This document shows positions 24,344-32,097 of a DNA stretch of 64,000 nucleotides, piece after piece. The translations under genes and the position numbers were made by a program. Position 1 is the stretch's first letter. The number at the start of each line of letters is the position of its first letter. The notes beneath the pieces are model-generated. The model was not told the origin of the DNA. It searched no databases and saw nothing but the letters and a program-made list of their open reading frames with translations. Where the stretch lies: the NCBI RefSeq assembly GCF_000620645.1, contig NZ_JIAV01000020.1, positions 248,001-312,000 on the forward strand, read 5' to 3'. This DNA is from Nocardioides sp. URHA0032 (lineage in GTDB: Bacteria > Actinomycetota > Actinomycetes > Propionibacteriales > Nocardioidaceae).

Positions 24344-25501
24344 ATGACCGTCACGATCGAGCCCACGCGTACGACGCCCGGTGGCCTGAGCGAGGCCGAG
24401 GTCGAGGTCCTGGGCAAGGAGCTGGACGCGATCCGCCAGCAGGTGCTCGACAGCCGCGGCGAACGGGACGCGGCGTACATCCGCCGCCTCGTGAAGGTCC
24501 AGCGGCTGGTCGAGCTCGCGAGCCGGGCGACGCTGCTCCGCAGCCGCAACCGGACGGCGTGGGTGGCCGGGACGGCCGGTCTGGCGCTGGCCAAGATCCT
24601 GGACAACATGGAGATCGGGCACAACGTCCTGCACGGCCAGTGGGACTGGATGCGCGACCCCAAGATCCACTCCACGACGTGGGAGTGGGACCACGTCACG
24701 CCGGCGGCCCAGTGGCAGCGGGCCCACAACGACACCCACCACCGGTTCACCAACATCGTCGGCATGGACAACGACCTCGGCTACGGCATCATGCGCGTCG
24801 ACGAGGCGCAGGAGTGGCAGCCGCGCCACCTCGTGCAGCCGGTCTGGAACTTCGTGACCGCCTGCATCTTCGAGTACGGCATCGCGATGTTCGACCTCGA
24901 CCTCGGCGACCACATCCGGGACAAGCGCAACATGTCGCCGGAGAAGATGGCCGAGGTGCGGATCGCGCTGAAGAAGGCCGGCCGCCAGCTCGGCAAGGAC
25001 TTCGTCGTCTACCCGGCGCTGTCCGGACGCGGCTGGAAGTCGACGCTCGCGGCGAACGCGACCGCGAACCTGGTCCGCAACCTGTGGAGCCACTCGGTGA
25101 TCATGTGCGGCCACTTCCCCGAGGGCGTGTCCACCTTCGAGCAGGCGCAGCTCGACGAGAACGAGAGCCGCGGGCACTGGTACCTGCGGCAGATGCTCGG
25201 CTCGGCGAACATCTCCGGCTCTAGGGCGCTGCACCTGATGACCGGCAACCTGTCCCACCAGATCGAGCACCACATCTTCCCGGACCTGCCGAGCAACCGG
25301 TACTACGAGATCGCGCCGCGGGTGCGCGAGGTGTTCGCGAGGTTCGAGCTGCCCTACAACGCCCGGCCGATGGTCAAGCAGGTCGCGAGCGCGTGGCACA
25401 AGGTGCTCCGGCTGTCGCTGCCGAACGGCTGGCTGGCCGAGACCAACCGGCGCAACCTGCGCCCGCAGCTGCGCAAGCTGCTCAGCCCCGCTCCCGCCTG
25501 A
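24344..25501 (+). CDS. Membrane fatty-acid desaturase (acyl-CoA/acyl-lipid)
   Basis: A 385-residue di-iron desaturase with the three His boxes: HNVLH (93-97), HNDTHH (128-133) and HQIEHH near residue 307, the last followed by IFPDLPSNRY as in DesA3-like and front-end desaturases. It introduces a double bond into a fatty acyl chain using O2 and reductant. CACACT lies six bases before ATG 24344, a possible leaderless start. Its 3' end overlaps that of the convergent FAD-oxidoreductase gene by 20 bases. Confidence 0.9.
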   Translation: MTVTIEPTRTTPGGLSEAEVEVLGKELDAIRQQVLDSRGERDAAYIRRLVKVQRLVELASRATLLRSRNRTAWVAGTAGLALAKILDNMEIGHNVLHGQWDWMRDPKIHSTTWEWDHVTPAAQWQRAHNDTHHRFTNIVGMDNDLGYGIMRVDEAQEWQPRHLVQPVWNFVTACIFEYGIAMFDLDLGDHIRDKRNMSPEKMAEVRIALKKAGRQLGKDFVVYPALSGRGWKSTLAANATANLVRNLWSHSVIMCGHFPEGVSTFEQAQLDENESRGHWYLRQMLGSANISGSRALHLMTGNLSHQIEHHIFPDLPSNRYYEIAPRVREVFARFELPYNARPMVKQVASAWHKVLRLSLPNGWLAETNRRNLRPQLRKLLSPAPA

Positions 25502-26615
25502 CGCCGCCGTAGATGCCGCGGCGCACGATCCAGGGCTGGAGGATCGTGTCGATCGACCACCCCGGGATGCGGAAGCCGCGCCCGGACGGCGTGAAGACGA
25601 GCAGGCCCTCGGGCTGGAAGCCCAGCACCGACCCCCAGCGGCGGCGGGCCGGGGTGTAGTCCCGCAACGGGCGACCGTCGAGGTGGGCGCGGATGTTGCG
25701 CGCCAGGAGGCGGTCGGCGCGGTTGCGCGCGGTCGAGCGCAGCGGGTCCGTGGCGGCGACGTCGCCGATCGCGAAGACCCCGGGTGCGCCGACCACGCCC
25801 AGGTCGGGAGCGACCCGGACGAACCCGTCCTCGTCGAGCACCTCGGCCGGCAGCCACCCGGTGTTGGGGCGGACCCGGCCCACGGCCCACACGGTCGCGT
25901 CCGCGACGGCCGCCGGCTGCCCGGTCGTCCACTCGACCGGGTCGGCCGTGATCTCGTCACAGCCGGAGCCGGGAGGTACGACGGCGCGGTGACCCGCGTG
26001 GATCCGCACGCCGGCGTCGCGCAGGCGGCTCTCGACCTGGTGCCAGACCCGCCGGTGGTGCTGGGGGAGCGCGTGCTCGCCCGGGAACCAGAGGTCGATC
26101 TCCGTCGCGGGCCACGTGGTCGCGAGGTTGAAGGCGGTGTTCACGGCCGCCGCGCCGCCGCCGACGACGTTGATCGAGCGGGCCGCGGCGAGCCGGGCGT
26201 GCGCCGCGCCGACCGCCGCCCGGACCTCCGCGAGTGACTGGAGCTCGGGCCGCCGCCAGAAGCCGTTGGTGACCCCCGTCGAGATGACGAGCGCGTCGTA
26301 CCGCTCCTGCTCGGTCGTGCCGGTGGCCGACCGTACCTCGACGGTGCGAGCGACCGGGTCGAGCCCGATCAGCGTCCCGTGGACGACGCGCGCGCGGTCG
26401 AGCCGGCGGTACCGGTCGAAGCCGACGAAGTAGTTGCGCGCCCACGCGTCGGGGCGGGCGAGGCGGGTGCCGAGCTCCTGGCCGCTCACCAGTGCGGGCT
26501 TGGAGCTGATCCCGACGACGTCGGCGTGCCGCGACAGGTGGATCGCGGTGAGGAGGCCGGTGTCGCCCAGCCCGGCGATCACCACGCGTGGCCGCACGCC
26601 CACCTCAGCGGGCAC
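25482..26615 (-). CDS. FAD/NAD(P)-dependent oxidoreductase (NDH-2/ferredoxin-reductase-like)
   Basis: A 377-residue flavoprotein: FAD motif VVIAGLGDTGLLTAIHLSRH near the start, second dinucleotide motif INVVGGGAAAVNTA (about 148-161) and the FAD-ribityl motif GVFAIGDVAATDP (about 289-301). The first glycine motif is GLGDTG, slightly altered from GxGxxG. It may pass electrons to the desaturase or to steroid enzymes. It starts with GTG 26615, overlapping the DUF1295 gene by 11 bases, so it probably shares that gene's KstR-type promoter. Confidence 0.85.
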   Translation of the reverse strand: MPAEVGVRPRVVIAGLGDTGLLTAIHLSRHADVVGISSKPALVSGQELGTRLARPDAWARNYFVGFDRYRRLDRARVVHGTLIGLDPVARTVEVRSATGTTEQERYDALVISTGVTNGFWRRPELQSLAEVRAAVGAAHARLAAARSINVVGGGAAAVNTAFNLATTWPATEIDLWFPGEHALPQHHRRVWHQVESRLRDAGVRIHAGHRAVVPPGSGCDEITADPVEWTTGQPAAVADATVWAVGRVRPNTGWLPAEVLDEDGFVRVAPDLGVVGAPGVFAIGDVAATDPLRSTARNRADRLLARNIRAHLDGRPLRDYTPARRRWGSVLGFQPEGLLVFTPSGRGFRIPGWSIDTILQPWIVRRGIYGGVRRERG

Positions 26616-27486
26616 GCCGCGGCGGGCGCGGGAGCAGCATCGGCACCCGGTCGATCACGTCCTGGTAGCTCGGCCGCCGCTCGAGGCTGCGGTTCTCCAT
26701 CATCGGGATGCTCGCGAGCAGGAAGAGCAGGACCATGGCGAGGGCCCCGAGGAACACCAGCCACCAGTGCGACGGGGACGCCGCGAGGCCGAAGATCCCG
26801 AGCGAGACCCAGAAGAGGATCTCGCCGAGGTAGTTCGGGTGCCGCGACCAGGCCCACAGGCCGCGGTCCATCACCTCGCCCGGATGCTTGATCCGGGCGA
26901 ACCGGTACATCTGCGCGTCGGCGACGAGCTCCAGTGCGACCGCGCCGAGCCCGACCACGACCGCCACGGCGTCCAGCCAGCCGACGTCCCGGCCGATCCG
27001 GGTGACCGCCACGTAGGCCGGCACCAGGCCGAGGAAGACCTGGAGCGTCGGGACCAGGTGGATGCCGAACAGGTCGACGACGAAGGCCGCGGCCGGGCTC
27101 TTCCCCTCCCGCAGCATCGGGTAGCGCCAGTCCTCGTGCGGGAAGCCCGGGAACGCGTAGACCCAGTTGCCGGTCAGCCGAACCGCCCACACCACGATGA
27201 CGCCGATCACCAGCCACGCACGGACGTCGTTGGTGTCCGGGGTGCTCTCGGACCACCAGTAGACCGCCAGCAGCGGAGGCAGCACGCTCCACCAGGCGTC
27301 GTAACAGCTCGAGTTGCGGTACGCGCGGCTGAACCCGAAGACCACCAGGGTGCCCAGCAGGTCCGCGACCAGCCCGTCGAGCCACAACCGGCCAGAGTCA
27401 GGGCCGAGGTACAGCCAGGCGGCGCCGACCCCGATCGCCAGGACGTAGCAGCAGCCGACGCGCGCCAGGGACGCCGCTTTGGTCAT
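26605..27486 (-). CDS. DUF1295/steroid 5-alpha-reductase-like membrane protein
   Basis: A 293-residue protein with about seven hydrophobic segments and the DUF1295 C-terminal signature (FARIKHPGEVMDRGLWAWSRHPNYLGEILFWVSLG, then MMENRSLERRPSYQDVIDRVP). The family is related to steroid 5-alpha reductases and isoprenylcysteine methyltransferases, so a lipid or steroid substrate is likely. TACGGT six bases before ATG 27486 gives a leaderless start. A KstR-type operator lies immediately upstream, linking the gene to sterol or cholesterol-like catabolism. Confidence 0.87.
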   Translation of the reverse strand: MTKAASLARVGCCYVLAIGVGAAWLYLGPDSGRLWLDGLVADLLGTLVVFGFSRAYRNSSCYDAWWSVLPPLLAVYWWSESTPDTNDVRAWLVIGVIVVWAVRLTGNWVYAFPGFPHEDWRYPMLREGKSPAAAFVVDLFGIHLVPTLQVFLGLVPAYVAVTRIGRDVGWLDAVAVVVGLGAVALELVADAQMYRFARIKHPGEVMDRGLWAWSRHPNYLGEILFWVSLGIFGLAASPSHWWLVFLGALAMVLLFLLASIPMMENRSLERRPSYQDVIDRVPMLLPRPPRRAR

Positions 27487-27499
27487 GCCCGAACCGTAC

Positions 27500-27513
27500 T
27501 AGAACACGTTCCA
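27500..27513. promoter_or_regulatory. KstR-type operator
   Basis: TAGAAC-AC-GTTCCA fits the TnnAACnnGTTnnA consensus of the TetR regulator KstR of steroid catabolism. It directly abuts the -10 element (27498-27493, reverse strand) of the DUF1295 gene, in a place where a bound repressor would block initiation. Confidence 0.65.
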
Positions 27514-27531
27514 GTTTCGTGGCGGACCCGG

Positions 27532-28533
27532 TCAGCCGGACCGCGGCGCCGGTACGACGGCCAGCGGGCGCGCCTCGTCGGTGAAGTACGACGGGTCCTG
27601 CACGTAGGTGCCGCGCACGGCCGGGTGCCGCAGGTAGGAGAGCCGGCTGACCTCGTGGCGGGACTTGCGGGTGCCGTCGATGACGACCCCCGCCAGCAGC
27701 AGCAGGGAGGCCATCATCACCAGGAACGACGCGACGATCAGCGAGGGGATGCGCGGCACCAGCCCGGTCTGGACGTACTCGACCAGCACCGGCGTCGCGA
27801 GCGCGATCGAGACCAGCGTGAGGAGCGAGGAGACCAGGCCGAAGAAGTAGATCGGGCGCTCGTGGCGGGTGAGCATCAAGATCACGTTCAGGATCTTCCA
27901 GCCGTCGCGGTAGGTGCGCAGCTTGGACTCCGAGCCCTCGGCCCGGTCGGTGAAGCCGACATCCACGGTGGCCGACGGGATGCGCAGCGCGAGCGAGTGC
28001 ACGGTGAGCTCGGTCTCGATCTCGAACTCCCGCGACACCGCCGGGAAGCTCTTCACGAAGCGGCGTGAGAACACCCGGTAGCCGCTGAGCATGTCGCCCA
28101 TCGTGTCGCCGAAGATCGCGCAGACGATCCGGTTGAGCAGCCGGTTGCCGAACTCGTGGCCGGAGCGGTACGCCGAGCCGCGGCGTACGCCGACGACCTG
28201 GTCGAGGTTCTCGGTCACCAGCCGCTCGATCATGGCCGGGGCCGCGGCGGCGTCGTAGGTGTCGTCACCGTCGATGAGCAGGTAGATGTCGGCGTCGATG
28301 TCGGCGAACGCCCGGCGCACGACGTTGCCCTTGCCCTTGTGCGGCTCGGAGCAGACGATCGCACCGGCCTCGAGCGCGCGCTCGACGGTGCGGTCGGTGC
28401 TGCGGTTGTCGTAGACGTAGACGTCCATCCCGGGTACCGCGGCCCGCAGGTCTGCGACGACGGTGGCGACCGCCGCCTCCTCGTTGTGGCACGGCACGAC
28501 CGCCGCGATGCGGTAACGCTCTGCCCATGACAT
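27532..28533 (-). CDS. Glycosyltransferase family 2, polyprenyl-phosphate sugar transferase-like
   Basis: A 333-residue protein. The GT2 domain (1-230) has VVPCHNEEAAVATVV and the nucleotide-sugar motif LLIDGDDTYD (about residues 86-95), with GDMLSGYRVFSRRFVKSFP further on. Two C-terminal hydrophobic helices (about 235-290) are as in dolichol-phosphate mannosyl/glucosyltransferases (DPM1/GtrB-like). It probably charges a polyprenyl phosphate with a sugar for use outside the membrane, supplying the adjacent glycan locus. A GGGGG run precedes the chosen ATG 28533. Confidence 0.87.
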   Translation of the reverse strand: MSWAERYRIAAVVPCHNEEAAVATVVADLRAAVPGMDVYVYDNRSTDRTVERALEAGAIVCSEPHKGKGNVVRRAFADIDADIYLLIDGDDTYDAAAAPAMIERLVTENLDQVVGVRRGSAYRSGHEFGNRLLNRIVCAIFGDTMGDMLSGYRVFSRRFVKSFPAVSREFEIETELTVHSLALRIPSATVDVGFTDRAEGSESKLRTYRDGWKILNVILMLTRHERPIYFFGLVSSLLTLVSIALATPVLVEYVQTGLVPRIPSLIVASFLVMMASLLLLAGVVIDGTRKSRHEVSRLSYLRHPAVRGTYVQDPSYFTDEARPLAVVPAPRSG

Positions 28534-28591
28534 AGGAGACCCCCGGTCGGTCGATGGTCCCGAGATCGCCAACGCCCTCCCAACGGGGCAG

Positions 28592-29677
28592 TCAACACAG
28601 GGTTACGCCCCGGTAGCTCTGATCCAGATGCTGGACGTGGACGTCCCAGGAGTACGACGCCGCGACGTGCGCGCGTCCCTCGGCCCCCATCCGCCGCATC
28701 TTCTGGGGATCCGCGACCAGCTCGCGCAGCGCGCCGGCCAGCTCGCCGGCGGCCATGTCCACGAACCGCACCCCAGGACCGGCGGTCCACGGCGAGTGCA
28801 GGGCCGGGTCCTCGCGGAGCAGCACGGGCAGCCCGGACGCCATCGCCTCGATCACGGTCAGCGGGCACTCGCCCACCGACGCGACGACCATCACGTCCGC
28901 GTCGCGGTAGACCTCGGGCATCGCGGCCGCGGGGACCGAGCCGAGGAAGGACAGCCGCGGGTCGTCGTACCCCGGGGGTCGCTGGCCGCCGGCGAACACC
29001 AGCTCGTACTCGTCGCCCGCGGCGGCCGCGACCACGTCGAAGCCCTTCTTCGGCACGAACCGGCCGGCGAACAGCACCCGGGGCCGGTCCCGCCCGACCG
29101 GGGGACCCGGGTGGAAGCGGTCGACGTCGACGCCGTTGCCGAGCACCTGCGCGCCCGCGAGGCCGCTCGCGACGTGCTCGTCGATAGCGAGCACGGCGCC
29201 CGCCCGCGACAGCACCAGGCGACCCATGGTGCCGAGCACGACCCGCTGCACCAGCCGCACCAGCGCGGAGGAGTGGTGCACGAAGCCGACGTGCCGGTGC
29301 ACGACGTACGGCGTGCGCAGTGCGATGCACCACATCGCGGCGACCCAGCTGGAGAGGTAGAGGACGTCGTGGACGTGCACGACGTCGGCGCGGCGCACCT
29401 CGCCGTACAGCCGGGAGAGGAGTCGCGGCGAGAAGAGCGGGAACGGCACGCCGAACCGCTCCTCGAGGCCGTTCCACGCCCGCACCCGCACGGTGCGCAC
29501 GCCGTCCTCGTCGTGGACGCCGGGGCCGACCTCGCCGGCGCTGCTGACCACCGCGACCCGCCAGCCGCGAGCGAGCAGCCCCTGGGTCTCCGCCGCGACC
29601 ACCGTCTCCAGCCCGCCGACGTGCGGCAGCACCTGGTGCGCCACGTGCAGGACGCGAAGTGGTTCAGACCGGCTCAC
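28592..29677 (-). CDS. Glycosyltransferase family 4
   Basis: A 361-residue GT-B enzyme. The N-terminal HQVLPHVGGLETVV acceptor loop and the C-terminal donor site VLFAGRFVPKKGFD and ECPLTVIEAMASGLPVL are typical of GT4, with the E-x7-E motif in the last. It transfers a sugar, probably in surface-glycan assembly. The frame stays open upstream, but GTG 29677 marks the start of homology. It precedes the GT2 gene on the same strand and is divergent from the + strand glycan operon. Confidence 0.9.
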   Translation of the reverse strand: MSRSEPLRVLHVAHQVLPHVGGLETVVAAETQGLLARGWRVAVVSSAGEVGPGVHDEDGVRTVRVRAWNGLEERFGVPFPLFSPRLLSRLYGEVRRADVVHVHDVLYLSSWVAAMWCIALRTPYVVHRHVGFVHHSSALVRLVQRVVLGTMGRLVLSRAGAVLAIDEHVASGLAGAQVLGNGVDVDRFHPGPPVGRDRPRVLFAGRFVPKKGFDVVAAAAGDEYELVFAGGQRPPGYDDPRLSFLGSVPAAAMPEVYRDADVMVVASVGECPLTVIEAMASGLPVLLREDPALHSPWTAGPGVRFVDMAAGELAGALRELVADPQKMRRMGAEGRAHVAASYSWDVHVQHLDQSYRGVTLC

Positions 29678-29728
29678 CCGCGCAGTATGCCGCGCGTAAC
29701 CGGCCCGAGGGCCCTGCGTTGACCCGAC

Positions 29729-30163
29729 GTGCTGAGGGAGCGCTGGTGGAGTCGCGTCGTCCCGGTCACCGCGCTGGCGGTCGGACTGGTGGCGCTGCTC
29801 GCCGTCCTCCTGCCCGGCGTCCGCCACCAGGTCGCGCTCTCGGCGTCCCACCAGCCGCAGCAGTACGTCGGCCTGGCGTTCGGCCACGCCGCCGACGGCA
29901 CCGTCGTCACCTGTGCCGGCGCCGGTGACCGCTTGCGCGTCGCGTTCGACGTCAGCAGCCACCTCGACGAGGTCCGCGACCTGCGGTACGTCGTGTCGGT
30001 CGCCGGCCACGACACCCCCGGATCGGTCACCGTCGACCCGGGCGAGACGGCCAGCGTCGTCCGCGACCTCGACCGCCCCTCCCGGGACAGCTACGAGGTG
30101 CGCGTCGAGCTTCCGGGCGAGGACCGCCAGGTCTTCGCCCACTGCCCCGGGACCGTGACATGA
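29729..30163 (+). CDS. Membrane-anchored hypothetical protein
   Basis: A 144-residue protein with one N-terminal transmembrane helix (about 11-31) and a soluble outer part with strands and two Cys (TVVTCAGAGDRLRVAF and FAHCPGTVT at the end). I do not recognise the family. It is the first gene of the + strand glycan operon and ends within the repeated start region of the next gene. Confidence 0.7.
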   Translation: MLRERWWSRVVPVTALAVGLVALLAVLLPGVRHQVALSASHQPQQYVGLAFGHAADGTVVTCAGAGDRLRVAFDVSSHLDEVRDLRYVVSVAGHDTPGSVTVDPGETASVVRDLDRPSRDSYEVRVELPGEDRQVFAHCPGTVT

Positions 30164-30198
30164 GGCGGGCGACATGAGGCGGGCGACATGAGGGTGGC
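30157..30198 (+). repeat. Triplicated 14-bp start-site repeat
   Basis: GACATGAGGCGGGC is repeated twice exactly and a third time as GACATGAGGGTGGC. Each copy carries ATGAGG. The first ATG overlaps the stop of the preceding gene (ATGA), and only the third opens the glycosyltransferase frame; the first two run into TGA after five codons. Confidence 0.95.
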
Positions 30199-31264
30199 GA
30201 TCGTGACGCCGCGGTTCCCACCGGACCCCGGCGGCGTCGAGCAGTACGCGGCCTGGGTGGCCCGCACCGTCCGTGACGCCGGCCACGACGTCCTCGTGGT
30301 CACCACCGGCCGCGGCCGGCGGCTGGTGCGCACGTCGTACGACGGCATCCCGGTCGTCCGCCTGGGCACCTGGCTCACGCTGTCCAACACCCCGGTCAAC
30401 CCGCTGTGGGCCTGGCAGCTGCGCCGGCTGCTGCGCGGCGCGGACGTCGTGAACGCGCACGCCCCGGTGCCCGGCCTGGCCGACCTGACGGCGCTCGTCG
30501 CCACGCAGCCGGTCGTGCTCACCTACCACTCCGGGTCGCTGGCCAAGGGCGGCGTGGTCGACCCGCTGCTGCGCGCCTACGAGCGGCACGCGCTCCCGCG
30601 CGTCTTCCGCCGCTGCGCCGCGCTGGTCGCCGTCTCCCCGGTCTCGCTCGCGCACGCCACCGGCCGCGCGACGTTGATCCCACCCGGCGTCGACGGCGCG
30701 GTCTTCGCGTCGACCGGCGAGCCGCGCGGCCGGACCGTCCTGTACGCCGGCCGGGTCGAGCGCACGTCGCGCTGGAAGGGCCTGCAGGTGCTGGTCGACG
30801 CGCTGCCGCGGCTCCGCGCGCTGGTCCCGGACGTGCGCCTCGAGGTGGTCGGCGACGGGGACGACGTCGAGACGCTGCAGAAGCGGGCCGCCGAGCTCGG
30901 GGTCGCGGACCTGGTCGCGTGGCACGGACGGGTCGCGCACCACGAGCTCCCGGCGTACTACCGGCGCGCGGGCGTGACGGTACTGCCGTCGCTGACCGAG
31001 TCGGAGTCGTTCGGGATGACGCTCGCCGAGGCGCTGGCCTGCGGGTGCCCGGTCGTCGGGTCGGACGTCGGCGGGATCCCGTTCGTGGTGCGCGACGGCG
31101 TGGACGGACGGCTGGTGCCGCCGGGCGACCCGGCCGCGCTGGCCGACGCGCTCGCCGGCGCGCTGACGAGCCCGATGGCCGTCGAGCCGTCGCGCTGGGA
31201 CTGGGAGCAGCGGGTGGGACCGACGCTCTCCGTGCTGGAAGCGGTGTGGGAGGACGTGGCATGA
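30188..31264 (+). CDS. Glycosyltransferase family 4, mannosyltransferase-like
   Basis: A 358-residue GT-B enzyme. The start VAIVTPRFPPDPGGVEQYAAWVA, central VLYAGRVERTSRWKGLQVLVDAL and donor-site ESFGMTLAEALACGCPVVGSDVGGIPFVV place it in GT4. It likely adds a sugar to a lipid or growing glycan on the cytoplasmic face. Next to an LpxL-like acyltransferase it resembles PimA/PimB-type glycolipid genes, but that is inference. Its stop overlaps the next start (ATGA). Confidence 0.92.
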   Translation: MRVAIVTPRFPPDPGGVEQYAAWVARTVRDAGHDVLVVTTGRGRRLVRTSYDGIPVVRLGTWLTLSNTPVNPLWAWQLRRLLRGADVVNAHAPVPGLADLTALVATQPVVLTYHSGSLAKGGVVDPLLRAYERHALPRVFRRCAALVAVSPVSLAHATGRATLIPPGVDGAVFASTGEPRGRTVLYAGRVERTSRWKGLQVLVDALPRLRALVPDVRLEVVGDGDDVETLQKRAAELGVADLVAWHGRVAHHELPAYYRRAGVTVLPSLTESESFGMTLAEALACGCPVVGSDVGGIPFVVRDGVDGRLVPPGDPAALADALAGALTSPMAVEPSRWDWEQRVGPTLSVLEAVWEDVA

Positions 31265-32097
31265 CCGCAGAGCAGATCGCCGCCCGGATCCGGGCCCGGG
31301 TGCCGACAGCGATGCTGCCCGCGCTGGTCGCCGCGCGCGCCCGCGCCGCCTGGCTGCGACCGGTCGCCCGCGAGGACGCCGTCGCCCAGATGCGCTTCCT
31401 GCTCGAGCACACCCGCCCCGGCGCCGACCTCGACGCGATCGCCCGCGCCTACGTCCGCTACCAGGCCCGCCGCGGCGAGCTGCGGTGGCACCCCGAGCTG
31501 CTCACCAGCCTGCGCGTCGACGGCATCGGCTTCCTGCTCGGGGCCCGGTCGGCGGGCCGCGGCGTGCTGCTGAACTTCGTCCACCACGGCTACTACGACG
31601 GCGGCTTCCCGTCGATCGCACGGCGCGGCGCGCCGGCCCACATGGTCGTCTACCCGTACATGCTGGAGCCCGACGCCCCGCTCTGGCTGCAGCAGCACAT
31701 CCGGATCGGCACGGCGAACGGCGGCACCGCCGTCAGCGCCGCCGTCGGGACCGCCGGGCTGCTCGACCTGCTGCGCGAGGGCCAGGTCCTCGCCATCGCC
31801 TCGGACGTCCCCGGCCGGACGCCGATGAAGTTCGTCGGCCGGGAGGTCCTCGGCTCCTTCGGTGCCGCCCGGCTCGCCGCCGAGGCCGGCGCGCCGGTCG
31901 TCGTGATGACCTCCGAGGAGGACGAGCGGGGGCCGGTCATCCGCCTGCACGAGCCCCTCGACCCCGCCGACTTCGACACCCCCCAGGCCCTGCTCGAGCA
32001 GATGCTCGCGATCCACGAGGACGTCATCCTGCGCTGGCCCGAGGCGACCGACCTGCCGCTGTCACGGTGGGGCAGCCTGGAGGCCGGCCATGCGTGA
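31261..32097 (+). CDS. LpxL/HtrB-like lysophospholipid or glycolipid acyltransferase
   Basis: A 278-residue member of the lipid A/PIM acyltransferase family with the catalytic HxxxxD in FVHHGYYDGGF (about residues 100-106) and a later VLAIASDVPGRTPMKFVGREVLGSF segment. It would acylate a sugar lipid. An actinobacterium has no lipid A, so the likely target is a mannolipid or other glycolipid made by the adjacent glycosyltransferases. It overlaps both neighbours by a few bases. Confidence 0.85.
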   Translation: MTAEQIAARIRARVPTAMLPALVAARARAAWLRPVAREDAVAQMRFLLEHTRPGADLDAIARAYVRYQARRGELRWHPELLTSLRVDGIGFLLGARSAGRGVLLNFVHHGYYDGGFPSIARRGAPAHMVVYPYMLEPDAPLWLQQHIRIGTANGGTAVSAAVGTAGLLDLLREGQVLAIASDVPGRTPMKFVGREVLGSFGAARLAAEAGAPVVVMTSEEDERGPVIRLHEPLDPADFDTPQALLEQMLAIHEDVILRWPEATDLPLSRWGSLEAGHA

